Source: Areca catechu
Lineage: Eukaryota; Streptophyta; Magnoliopsida; Arecales; Arecaceae
Assembly (NCBI GenBank): GCA_021397845.1
Contig: CM038038.1
Span: 58,646,748 to 58,710,747 of the forward strand
DNA: 64,000 bases
Reading direction: 5' to 3'
The notes under the pieces were generated by a model. That model was not told the DNA's origin. It saw only the letters and a list, made by a program, of their open reading frames with translations, and searched no databases. This document shows, piece by piece, positions 1 through 11,000 of this stretch (within the stretch, counting starts at the first letter, position 1; the number at the start of each line of letters is the position of its first letter). The position numbers were made by a program, and so were the translations under genes.

Positions 1-564
1 GTTAAGCTCTTTGATTTTGATTTGAACTTCAATTAGGAGTAGGTTGGATGTCCTTCTTTGATTTTTTCTCCAAGAGAAGTCCCTTTCCTTCTTTGCTTAG
101 ACAAAATTGGCAGGTATGGGCGCCTCCTTTAAATTGGCTTCCAATTTGATTTTTTTATTCTTTGGATGTGGGGACCATGACACTGGGATGCCTCTGTGGC
201 ACCTCCTGGACCCTGGCGTGTGCTCGGAGTGTGGCTGGGCATGTGGCTTGGAGTGTGGCCTCCACTTGCTTGGATCTTGATTTGATTGGAAGACAAATGT
301 GGCACCATTTTGGACCTTGATTTGATTGGAAGACAATTACGGCACCATTTTGGATAAAATTGAAACCACATCAGGACTTGCACCGAGTCAACATGACTCA
401 ACAAAATTTAAATGGTGACTCAAGAAATAAATAAAAATAAATAAACTGGTTGACCAGGTCAACCTTTATTACAAACCCTAATTTCTCGGGCAATGTCAAT
501 CAGAGATCCAAATGGAGCTCTGAAGTCTTCTTATGAGTCTGGTGCCCGCACCAAAAGGCTGCCC
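1..564. other. Unassigned sequence, probably internal DNA of the element ending at 1892
   Basis: No coding region with recognisable domains was found. A 40-bp unit occurs twice in direct tandem at 276-315 and 316-355; both units contain GATTTGATTGGAAGACAA. The stretch leads without a visible boundary into the minisatellite and LTR that follow, so it is most simply the 3' internal part of the same retroelement. That assignment is inference. Confidence 0.35.
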
Positions 565-824
565 GGTCGGTAAAGGCTCTAGGGCAGCCTGCTTCCGAAA
601 GTCCGACTCCGGTCGGCAAAGGCTGCCCGGTCGGTAAAGGCTTCCCGGTCGGTAAAGGCTCTAGGACAGCCCGCTTCCGAAAGTCCGACTCCGGTCGGCA
701 AAGGCTCTAGAGCAGCTTGCTTCCGAAAGTCCGACTCCGGTCGGCAAAGGCTCTAGGGCAGCCCACTTCCGAAAGTCCGACTCCGGTCGGCAGAGGCTCT
801 AGGGTAGCCCACTTGCGACTGACC
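565..824 (+). repeat. Minisatellite of 46-bp and 18-bp units
   Basis: Units begin with GGTCGGCAAAGGCTCTAG or a close variant. The order is a 46-bp unit (565-610), two 18-bp units (611-628, 629-646), three 46-bp units (647-692, 693-738, 739-784) and a partial degenerate unit (785-824). Each 18-bp unit looks like a 46-bp unit with its middle deleted. Tandem repeats just upstream of the 3' LTR are common in plant LTR elements. Confidence 0.85.
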
Positions 825-1115
825 GCCAGGATAAGATCTATCCTTCATCCAACGGGCGGAGAATAGCTACCACAATTATCCAAATCCCAACCAAAAGATT
901 GCCTCAACTACTGTGCAACGGGACGAGGAGGGATAGCCTCAGGGCCACCTACTTTTTTCAAATTCGGGAATGGCACCTGTCTACCATCTGATTCTCAGAT
1001 CGTGATGGACAGCCTAATAAAGGTCCTATAATTATTTACTGCACCGTCTCTCAGGAAGAAAGCGACAAGGCCATAATACTCTCACTTTTCGAGGCAGATC
1101 TTCGCTTCGACAACT

Positions 1116-1131
1116 GAGAGTAGGGGGCAAC
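1116..1131 (+). other. Polypurine tract upstream of LTR
   Basis: The run GAGAGTAGGGGGCAAC sits directly against the LTR start. This is the expected position of the plus-strand priming site of an LTR retrotransposon. It shows that the LTR to its right is a 3' LTR in plus orientation. Confidence 0.6.
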
Positions 1132-1892
1132 TATTGGGATATCCTGGTTCAGCTACAAACCAGGCTCTGGTTCGACTTATCGAAGCCCTGGTTCTCCGGA
1201 CTATGGACTTCGGACTAAGCGAAGGCCAACTGCAAGCAACTCAAGGCTTCACACCGAACTACAACATCCGAAGTCCAGTCCTTCGGGTAGCACCTTCGAT
1301 CCCGGTCGAAGTCTGAATTACTCATCGACTTCCGAAGACACGAACTTCGGTCCCCGCCGTAGACATGATCTCCGGCCTTGGAAAAATACCAAGCCTTCGG
1401 CCCACGCAAGGGGAAACCCGAAGCTTGAACCACAATCTGTTCCAAAAAAGAAACTGTAACCAACGGTTACAATCGACACTCATCATGCCATGATCATGGC
1501 GTGTAATTCCTGCAGCCACGCCTCCGATTTGGCCGGAACTGCTCATCGACAACCCACGATCGCCAATCATGGAAGAGATTGGCTTTCCATGATCTCCGGG
1601 AAAAGAACGGGCCACATACCAGAGGCCATCTTTTAAATATGGGTAAGAAGGATGGCTCGAGAGGGACGCGTGAATAATCTCGCACATATACACTTTCAAT
1701 CTCCAAGAACTCTTTTTCTCTTCCACTCTCGACATCTTCCCCATTCTATGGCTGGAATCCGCCACTGACTTAGGCATCGGAGTGTTCTCCACTGGAATAA
1801 CTCCGGCAAGAGACCTGTTTTGCAGGTGAACCAGGGAGCGGTCTTGCGACGCAGCGGCTCCGACCGGCCGATCCAGGGACTCCACGCCAACA
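1132..1892 (+). mobile_element. 3' LTR, probably Ty3/gypsy
   Basis: The 761-bp segment starts TATTGGGATATCC (apparently a mutated TGTTGG) and ends CCAACA, the usual complementary LTR ends. A polypurine tract adjoins its left side. It is markedly more GC-rich than the AT-rich DNA that begins at 1893, which marks the boundary sharply. A TATA-like TTTTAAATATGGG lies near 1632. The open frames inside (for example minus 1322-1885) have no domain signature and I take them as chance. The superfamily is inferred from LTR style only, since no pol lies in the window. Confidence 0.6.
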
Positions 1893-4477
1893 ATTATAAT
1901 TAAATAATTAAAAGTATCTTATATTTATATTTATCTTTAATATTTTTAATTAACCATTTGTATAAAATTTATTACCTATTTAAATTAAATTATAAATTAA
2001 TTAATTATATATAATTCATAAATAAAAATAAATTAATTTATAAAATTATTTATTTAGTTAAATTAAATTAAAATTAAATATTTATATACTTTTTTATATT
2101 ATTATAAATTATAAAGATTATAAGTTCTTATATTGCTTAATTTTTTAATATAAATAAGTATTATAAATTGATAATAATAATATTTTTATCAAAGGATAGT
2201 TTAGTAAAAATATCATATAAAAATCATATATCATTCCTTTCACTCTTCCTATACTAAATAGAGGAGGGAATCATTTATATCTATCTTTTCATGTTTTACC
2301 AAACATATGAGAGGATAAATGGAAGATCCATTTATCATCTCCATCTATCTTTCCTCCTTTACCTATCATTCCTTCAATCCATCTTTCATATCAAATAGAG
2401 GGAAAATGAATGAAAAGGAGGCATAGAAGGCCTCTCATGCCTTCTTTGCCTCTCTCTTTAACTTGCTCTCCTCAACAAAAACATATTCAAAGGGGACTTT
2501 TATGGATTTGATCTAGCCCAAAATCAGGGAGGCTAAGGTAGATGAACCATAATATGTAAAATAATACATGCCATGCTCACATTTAGTTGAGCAGCCATAA
2601 ATATTTGACGAAGAGAGGGGCGGGAGGGGGAATCTCCATCATAGGGCTTCAATTCCAAGATATCTTCCCAAAGATTTCATAAAGAGATGCTAAGAAGAAA
2701 CCACCATAGTACCTAATCTACTTAGGATGGTGGGTTTAGTTGAACCACCTAACAGAGCTAGATAGACAAAGGTATCTAGAAGAAAAAGATAGTTCCTTAA
2801 GTTAGCAAGAAAAGGAAAGGAAAGGAAACCATAGCTTTGTTAGTGCCTGTTCACTTTAATTCAAGGACCAATGAAGCCCTTGGGTAACTAGTTTCATAGA
2901 CCATTTTATAATACTAGTGATGATGATAATGATAGTTTGAGCAATAGTATGTCTGGGGGCTACAAAGGTATAGGTGGATATTGCACGACCACATATGATT
3001 CATGACTATATACTTTTCGATTTACCAGTAAGTTTTAGTTTACCCATACCATAAAGAAAGGAATAGATTGTGACAATACCATTGCATTAAGGCGATAAGC
3101 ACTTTAAGGTCATTCGGAACATGATGCTTTTGCTATTATAAATAATGTCACATGTCATGTTGGGTTCTGTCATGTAGGGTTCTTGCATGTTTTTGGATTC
3201 AAGTCATACACTGAATCCTTTTCTGCATAACTAAACTATGAACTAAATCAATATCCATTGTCTAAGGCAAGCACTACCTGTTCACCTTATAGAATAGTAG
3301 GATGCTTAGTTTCGGATGGATTGGACAAAGAATTCCAGTAATAGAATCAATTAATTAGCTAGCTTATATTTGATATCAAATAAACATTTTCAAAATTTTG
3401 TAATTGAATAAATTTAACTATTTGTATGATGGAGTTAATCAGTTGGATTTTTGTGACAACAATTTGTTAATTTAAATCTTTGGCATTATTGAACTTTGTT
3501 CACCTTTTATAGACTTTGCATAATTTTCAAAGCATTGCCCTAAGACTCATGCAGTCGTGTCATGTAGCCAAATTGGATGATTGGTTTGGAGCACAATACA
3601 AACACCTTTAGGTGACATATTATTATGCCTTTGAACTATTGGTTTCAGTAAAGGATGTGTTTACAAGTATGATGCTGTTGGGTCCTATGCGAAGGTGGGG
3701 TGCGGTGAACCAGCTATCTGACAATACAACCCTCGCCAGTTTTGGGCAACCAGTTGAAATTTCCTAACCCTTTGTTACTAGCGGCCCAGGTAACGCTTCT
3801 AGCTCAACTCAGCTTGCGTCATGATAATCCTATTCTTCTAAAGAAAAATTCTGTAGTTCTCTGAACTATACTTCCAACCCTTGCAAACTTGAGCAGGATG
3901 CCATGATACCGCTCTCAGAATTAGAAGTTGATTTTTGCATTTGTTAGATTTTTTAGGTCTAACCATTTCTTAAGGACATTCCTTGTCTCCTAAGACAATA
4001 GAATTCATGGCGTCGTCAACTTGGTAGTTCTACGGTAAATCTTGAAGTGGACAACCAGGCAAGATACGGCATGTGCAGCGAAAATCTTAAGGCCAAAGCA
4101 CGTAAGGGAATTTTTCTTCTTATTTTTGCACCATGCCTTCTTTTTTTTTTTTCTTTTAGCTGTTTTCTCGTTTTAACAAAAACAGATTGTAATCAAACCT
4201 ACATTTATTTTTTTATTTTATATTATTTTTAACCAAGAAGAAAGCAGATGTTGCAGTATGGTTGAAACGGGAGCCCGGTTCTCGACAAGAAGGGAGGAGA
4301 GAGGTATGGTTCTCGACCGCCCCGATGGCAGTGCAGGAAGTGGGAGCAAAGACAGACAATGAGGATGAGGACAGACGGTGCTGCAGTAAACTTCTCCTCC
4401 AATTTTTTTTTTTTTTTTTAAGTGAATTCCAAAACTGGTCATATCGATTTTTTATTTTTTTAAATTAAGATATAAAT
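1893..4477. other. AT-rich intergenic region, MITE-like piece at about 2195-2420
   Basis: 1893-2190 is extremely AT-rich low-complexity DNA. About 2195-2420 contains two related blocks (near 2230 and 2360), each pairing an ATCATTCCTT stretch with AAATAGAGG. This suggests a small decayed transposon without clear ends. No supported gene was seen in the rest. The short open frame at 4047-4232 runs over poly-T and looks random. Confidence 0.4.
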
Positions 4478-4655
4478 GGATCGTAAACAGACCAGGCCGA
4501 GTAACCTATTTAACAAACAGATCAGGCCTACGTTCTAAAACCTGGCCTATTTATTAAATATATCGGATTTGGATTGAGTCTTTTTTTAACCCGACCAAAA
4601 TCTAGTCCGATCCATTTATACCTGACCTGACCCGATTGCTACCCCTACCTGCAAC
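4478..4655. repeat. Decayed DNA-transposon or MITE end (hAT-like)
   Basis: The stretch ends with CCCGATTGCTACCCCTACC. In reverse complement this reads GGTAGCAATCGGGTCAGG, a layout I recognise from termini of plant hAT-type MITEs. The preceding sequence repeats words such as GACCAGGCC, GATCAGGCC and CCTGGCC. A related-looking patch with GGGTCAGGTTGATCTG occurs at about 8845. Assignment is by pattern memory only. Confidence 0.35.
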
Positions 4656-4858
4656 ACACTAATCCCGAGACTTTCTGCAGCAAAAGATCAAAACAGATAT
4701 CTCTTACATTAACACCTGTGAAACATTAATAGTGAAGGCAATGCCACAAAAACTAGACAGATTGTTTGAAGGTGAAATCTCTTCTCAAATGTGGAAGATG
4801 ATGATGAATTCAGGCTATGAAAAGTTGGAGCTTAATGTTACTAATTAACATGTGTTTC

Positions 4859-7800
4859 TCAGAAGTCACTCTCTGATGCCCATCCTTTTTTCTCGAGTTC
4901 CAGTCGCAATGCCTTGCATAAACAGCATGGAACATTTTACAATTAAATTCATGTTATACAAAGGAGTCACATGAAAAGGCTAACCGACATGGAGAGCCCA
5001 TTTCAACAAATATAAGCAACAAAACATTAAATGGTGTATCATAGTGTGTACCTTTATTCTCTTTCTATTGATATCAAAATCGAAGTTTCCCAAGCGAGAT
5101 GCAGATCGATATTCCACGACAGATTTATTGCCTGGTGGGAACCAGAACTCAACATCATCTACGAACTAAACAAAAGAATTCATGGTTAGATTCTATATTA
5201 ATCAACTTTGAAAGAGTTTGTGTGAGTGTTTATTAGACAATGAGAGGAGAATATTCACCCCCATTATAGGGCTCTCAAATTCGACACGAATGTAGTCTTC
5301 TCTTTTCTCCATTACATGGGGAGTGAAGTTATCAGGCTTGATTGATTCAACCTTGCAAACACAAATGAAACAGCTTCAATAAGATGTTAAATGGATCCTT
5401 GGAAGCAATTTTATTTTCCCAATCAAAATACATGCATATGTGCACGCTTATTTACAAGCCTATGGAAGTGTTCCTACCACTTGAAGAAGCTCTGCCATTG
5501 CTTCATCTCTGCTTATCGGCTTCTTCCTGCATCCATCTTGAGGGTTGTAATTCCTGGGAGACAAGTAACTTTTCAAGATGTACTTTATTTAAATGACCAT
5601 CTGTTTCATTGTTTTATGCCTTATGTTCCTGTGGACCTATTAGAACAAACTTAGCATCCCACCTAGGAAGATCTAATTCCTCCATTATGCCTATCTTTCA
5701 CTCTATCATTTAGGATTCAACCAATCCCTCTTACATACCTTAATCTTTTCCTATCTCTTTCTCACCCATAAATTAGACTCAATTTTGCTGCCTCCCCTAT
5801 AATTTAGCAAAGAATTCTATCATTTAGCTGGCACTAAGATATGGTCCAGTCATTAAATCATACTGTTACATCAATGCTGTAAATGTCTCCTGTTTCCCCT
5901 CCTTTATGATTAGCAAATGCTACATTTCCACCTCACCTGGGTGCTCGATGGAAGAGGCTATTCTAGGTGGGGATTGGGGAGATATTAATTGGCTTCCATG
6001 ATCAGACAATTAGAACTGGCAATCAAGCAGATGGCTTTTCACTTGGATTTTAGTGACAAATTGGTTGAGCAACTTGCTCAACACATTTCAATGACTCAGT
6101 CCAATGCCTGAATTCCATGCATTAAAACTACAGCCAAATCTATTCATTGGACCATTGCACAAATTAATCAGGATTCCATTTCTAAAGGAGGTAAACCTGC
6201 TAGACTGGGCTTCACCAAATCTAATAACTGCCTGTTATCGTGACAACAACTACCAGATTTACTCAAGAAGATTGTTCTTATTGTGGACAATAACAACAGT
6301 GAAACATTATTATTACTTATTAGTAACTAATCTGGACCAATATGCAAATGTTTAGAACTTCTAATTAGTTGTTTATGAGCAGCCAGGGCTTGGTTTGTTG
6401 ACCAGTTTGCTTAAATTTATTCATTTAGAAACAAGCAAGCTCAAGCCTTTACTCTGGGGATTGATTAATGATTAAGCTGAACCTGAATAATTATTATCTT
6501 ACAAAAATAATAGATGAAATCTAAGCTCAGGTTAATTATTACTTTTTCTAGTAGACCACAAGCTGAGAACAGCTATGGGTGAACTAGAATTCCCCATCAT
6601 CAAGTTCGTGCTGAGCTGGTCGAACCAATAGTGGCCACCTTTGCAGCATGGCAAGGGGTTCAGCAATATTTTTTGGCACTCTTTCATCAGTCACCTATCT
6701 CTCAAAATTTTTATCTTGAAGGTAGTAAGAGTAGATGATTAGTAAAAGGAAGCTTACCATGGAGGGGCATAGTGCTTGCGATCACTCTTCTCCTCTGAAG
6801 TAGATATGCAGTTACTCGTTGCAGGACACAATAACAAAGAATGTAGATTCTTTTGAACACCAAGATAGTTAGGTTTGGTTCCACTTTTCACCTCAAATGA
6901 ACAAATATGCAAATGCTCTTGTCAAAACATAATAGTATAACTGTAATGTTGAATAAAAAATCCATCGTTCTATTATGCTTTTTCTCTTTTCGTTTCCTGA
7001 TGCAAATTGTTGTTATCACTGAAAAATTTACGGTCCAAGAAAAACAAAGATAGTGTAACATATGACACAAGTCAGACTGTTACTTCTGTGCCAGAGTATA
7101 AATAACCATGTTTTTACTGCAAATAATTAAACTCTATGCATTGTTTCAAAGGACAAAAGTTGATATCAAAATCTAACCTTATGGGTGAGCTTCCTGATAT
7201 CAAATGGAAATGCTGATAAGCATGTATCTTGTATGTTTTTTATAACCTGCTTGGATTTTGGATCAAGTTGTCCATGCGATGCCTCCCCTTAGAGCAAGAA
7301 GGTACAAGGCTGCATGGAGACAAACCAGGAAGTTCATCGAGCCATGAGATTTTAGAAGATTCTAGTAGTTCAAATCGTTGCAATTAGAGCTGCGGCTTCA
7401 TAATATTTCTCATGCTTATCTCATCCTTTCCCTTTTATACTTAACACCAACCCTACGGAAATTTTTTGAGAAAAATAAACCTACCAATTTTAAATATCTC
7501 AAATGAATAGGGCGATTAGGCCCTGCAAACAATGAGAAAATTTAGCATACGTGCCCTAAACAGACAGAGGTATCAGTAAATAAGGTACAAGTGTGTGTCA
7601 TGATTTATAAATAATCTATTATAATGTTCTAATGTCTGTTGCAATCGTGGAGGAGCATTGTGTACACTAATAAAGGATTATTAAAATATGGCCATCATTT
7701 AAATGATATACCATTATAAAGGCTGACATGCAATAGAAATAGCAGCACATGTTCATTTTTTGCAAATGTTCAATGAATGAGATGGTGTATTTTCTAAATT

Positions 7801-8653
7801 CAAATTTCATGTAACATAAACAATAATTTTAGTTAGTCAATAATTAAAAGTATAATTTATTTAATCAATATTCTTCTTAAAATAACATTTTTTTTTTTTT
7901 TTGCTATCGATCGTCATTTTTTGTTACAATAACAAATAACAGCCACTACAATAACTATTATTATAAATTAATAAGTCTTAATTTGAACATTTTAAACTAT
8001 TTTTATCGCGTCTTATGCGTGGCCAACATTGGGTCTATGTTATGGGATTGTTCGACAAATCTTCCTATTCAATTGTTAAATATTTTATTTTCTGATTTCT
8101 ACAAATGTATCTATACCTACCATGACAAGAAAGTCCTACAGTGAAGCAAGCCAAGACCTGTAGTAAGTACCCTTGCTGGACCATCAAAATCTAGGATTGA
8201 CCCCTCCTAATCCAAACAAGAAAGACCAAAAAAAAAAAAAAAATCCAGCACATGTTGATGAGTAAAATTTTTAATCATGTCCTACAAGATAGCCATTGAA
8301 AGGCTGTGTTGAGAGGTACAGAGGAGGAAAGTCGTAAGTGGCAAAAGGAGACGGGAGATCGAGTACCTGAAATGGAAGATGGCTAACAAAGTTGCCATCT
8401 CGCTGCTCCTCAGCACCACTTGCCTTTCATTAATCCATTTTTACACCCAAGACAAAACCAAAAACAGTCTTCTATTTCAAACTAAGAAGAAGATTAGCTC
8501 CGTAGACAAGAGATTTACTGCTTTATAGAGCAGGAACTCAAAGGTGACGTACCTTCTACCAATTCGAGGCTCCGCTGAGTCTTTCTGATGGGAAATGGGT
8601 CGGCGAGATAAGGCATTCGAGGTAGGAACTTGACCCATTAGCATCGACGCCAT
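4859..8653 (-). CDS. DUF1499 family protein, seven exons, 177 residues
   Basis: Exons on the minus strand are 8653-8553, 8405-8367, 6814-6758, 5553-5478, 5351-5259, 5165-5052 and 4912-4859. Introns are GT-AG and all phases agree: 534 nt, ending TGA. Residues about 47-170 form a DUF1499 (PF07386) domain. NCISTS at 48-53, YAPPW at 62-66, VDDVEFW at 124-130, RSASR at 142-146 and NRKRI at 155-159 are the stretches I recognise. The biochemical role of the family is not established. The first 46 residues are rich in Ser and Arg with a short hydrophobic patch (ATLLAIFHF, 38-46), compatible with an organelle transit peptide (inference). The chosen start has an ATGGCG context. The frame is open upstream to an ATG at 8800, which would add 49 residues. 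The least certain junctions are the acceptors of exons 2 and 3 (ends at 8405 and 6814). The domain shows no stop or frameshift, so the gene is probably functional. Confidence 0.85.
7178..7287 (-). other. Exon-like open tract inside intron 2 of the DUF1499 gene
   Basis: On the minus strand 36 sense codons (starting EASHGQLDPKSK, ending DIRKLTHK) lie between an acceptor-like CTCTAAG and a donor-like AAG/GTTAG. The composition reads like real protein. However, its phase does not fit the flanking exons, which need phase 2. I do not recognise the peptide. It could be an exon of an alternative transcript, a relic of an unrelated gene, or chance. Confidence 0.25.
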
Positions 8654-10088
8654 TAGAGGAACCCCACGTTCCCCACCCACAACTTTCTTCTGCTCCCTCT
8701 TAAGTCTTATCTTTTGGTGTCCGTAAACTAGCGCTGCAAGTGACTCGGGACGATGTATTTTCTGAAAAGAAGAAAAAGAAAACGGCAAGTACCACCTCAA
8801 TTACAAGCAACATACAAACGGCAGATCCCATGATACCATGCGCCCTGGGTCAGGTTGATCTGTGAATCAATCTGATCCGATCTATTTAAATTAAATTAAT
8901 TTATTTTTTAAAATATATATATATATAATATATATTTTAAAATTAAATTTATTTTTTTAAAAAAATTAGATCAAGATTTATTGAATTCAGATATAATCTA
9001 ATCTGATCCAAACCTGATAATATCATTATGATCTAAATATATTTTATACTTCTAAATTATGATTTAAAATTTATATAGACCATGTTTTTAAAACAAAAAT
9101 AAATTTATAATTATTTTTATTGCTATAGATTTTGAATCAAGATCGGAGAGGGTGCTGGTTAGTGGAAGTTGTTGCTGGAGTGACCTATAAAATAAGTTCC
9201 TAGTCAGAGTTGACTTCAACGAGGATCCTCCGATGCTCAAGTCAAAGATCTTGAATACAAGGAATGTAGCGAGCGTGGGAAAGAATTTTTTACTGGAGAT
9301 CCTCAGGACCTTGGTTATTTATAGAAGAGGACTGAGAAGATAGACAACTCTGAAAATATCGAGCTATGATCATGTTGTTGCAGTATTATACCCTTGATTC
9401 GCACTCGCGAATGGTAGAGGCCCTTGTTACTAGCAATATCATAAGCATGGGATAGTTGTTCCCATGATTTGGATGATTGGTTATTTGAAATCTTGGAGGT
9501 GGGTCATGTGAGAAGGAGCATGTCGAAGGATCGTATTTGATAACAACCAAGTAAAGTTACTTTGGCATTAAGTTTGGTATGACTGACAGGTCGGTGAATG
9601 GGTCAATAGTCAAGGCTGTAGCCACTAGTTATAAAACTGTGAAGATGCTAGATGGGTTAGCAGATGGGTGGGTGGGTTAAGCATCCATCAATGAAGTCGT
9701 GTCGCGAAGATATATATGAGGCATCTGAAGTACCCCCATAATACTTGTCCCCTTACTCCTTAGTGCAAGCTAGAAGTAGGTTAGACTAATCGAGTAATAT
9801 TGATGCAATGTCTCGGATCTTGGATGACTTGCCTGGGGCTCATATTAGTCATCATTTAATGTAAGTGGCGCCTGGACAGCACTAATCGCTGGTTATTGAA
9901 AAAATCGAAGTGACCGTGTCCCTTTACTATTGTAGGATATTTTGAGGATTTTGAATCAATAAATGCATCTTTCCACCTTCTTCTTTTTCCCTTCTATATT
10001 TAAACTTGTCCTTTTTCCTTTGGAATTCATCTAGAAATCTTTCTTGTCAAGTCTTTTGTGGTACTTCTATCAACTTCTTTTAGACAAA
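8654..10088. other. Intergenic region upstream of the DUF1499 gene
   Basis: The promoter of the minus-strand gene should lie just above 8653, but I see no convincing TATA box. About 8840-9010 is an AT-rich repeat patch (GGGTCAGGTTGATCTG, then TA runs, then GATCCAAACCTGATAAT). From about 9130 the sequence resembles the long untranslated leader of a transposable element. A TATA-like CTATATTTAAAC at about 9995 precedes the ORF at 10089. Confidence 0.4.
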
Positions 10089-10499
10089 ATGACCCCGAAA
10101 GATCATGAAGCATTCGAGAGGGCACTTCAAAGAAAATGAGCCAGAAGAACTGCACTGGTTGTCACTTCCTATGCTCTGAAAACTAATATTATCGATCCCC
10201 CGATTGTGCCTACCCTAGTGATAGTTGATCTCCCAATCACATCACCTTCGATACTAGCTTTAATGGAGCAAGAGATTGCCCCACTGGTTGGTCGAGCTCC
10301 ATTCTTGCTGGATGGGGGTAGCGGCCTACCTGAAGAGGCTCTGATAGAAGTTGAAAACATCACCACTCCACCAAGCGAGGCCTTTGTGATGGAAATAATC
10401 ATGCCAATAGATAGTGCTTCATTTGACGTTACAGAAGTTGCTAATCTATCGAAAGGGATGATCGATACTCTTTGGATATATACCCTAAAAGTCATCTAG
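10089..10499 (+). pseudogene. Broken transposon-like ORF, 5' fragment
   Basis: An ATG at 10089 opens a frame that runs to 10499 with one in-frame TGA at 10137-10139. It begins MTPKDHEAFERALQRK and continues as an acidic, Pro/Ala-rich stretch without recognised domains. The style resembles the low-complexity N-terminus of ORFs found in some plant transposable elements. No downstream domain survives: the sequence changes to unrelated DNA at about 10480-10500. Function is unknown. Confidence 0.3.
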
Positions 10500-11000
10500 C
10501 TGATACATAACTTTTAGGATATAAAATTATATTTAATATTCTATATTAGATAATTTTATCTATACATGTTGTATCCATGTATCATCCAAGAAATTAATGG
10601 ACAATGATATATATTCTCAAGAGTAGAGAATTTGAAACATGTATATATCATTATAGATTAATTTCTAAATGCTCCCGATCTAGTATCATCACATGGATGA
10701 GATTGATCCAGTTAGATTGATGTACGGATCACTTTCCTTTTGGATAGATGAGTCTCAAGTTATGGTGTGGGGATACTAGAGCAAGAGTATAGGTGGTTGT
10801 TAGAGAATAATGGTACCGAGTGTGACCATCATAAGAAGTCATATGGATGTCTACTTATTTATTAGTGACTTTCTTGATGCTATGAATGGTTCTTTGACAT
10901 GTGATGCCTCGGTGACTCGTAGTGAGGTTGCTGTAGTTTGATAATATAAAAATTAGCCCTAGCCATTCGGATCCTTGCGGTGTTCGTTGGTTGTAGTAAG
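10500..11000. other. Unassigned AT-rich sequence, possible LTR fragment
   Basis: No supported coding region. Phrases such as GGTGACTCGTAGTGAGGTTG and the general composition resemble LTR sequence of plant copia elements, but no matching second copy was found in the window. The right end at 11000 is set by the start of the copia A LTR. Confidence 0.3.

Noticed and set aside
565..824. CRISPR-like repeat array
   Set aside because: Units are contiguous with no spacers and the genome is a plant. It is a minisatellite.
1322..1885. 187-residue minus-strand ORF
   Set aside because: It lies wholly inside the GC-rich LTR 1132-1892 with no recognised family.
4047..4468. Short ORFs on both strands
   Set aside because: They cross poly-T tracts, have no splice or domain support and lie in a decayed repeat region.
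8379..8528. Plus-strand 49-residue ORF starting MANKVAISLLLST, resembling a signal peptide
   Set aside because: It is antisense to exon 2 of the DUF1499 gene, has no continuation and no homology that I can see.
10486..11000. Initially taken as the start of the copia A 5' LTR
   Set aside because: Alignment by eye with the A 3' LTR begins only at 11001 (AAAGAATAGTGCCC), and the length from there matches the family LTR.
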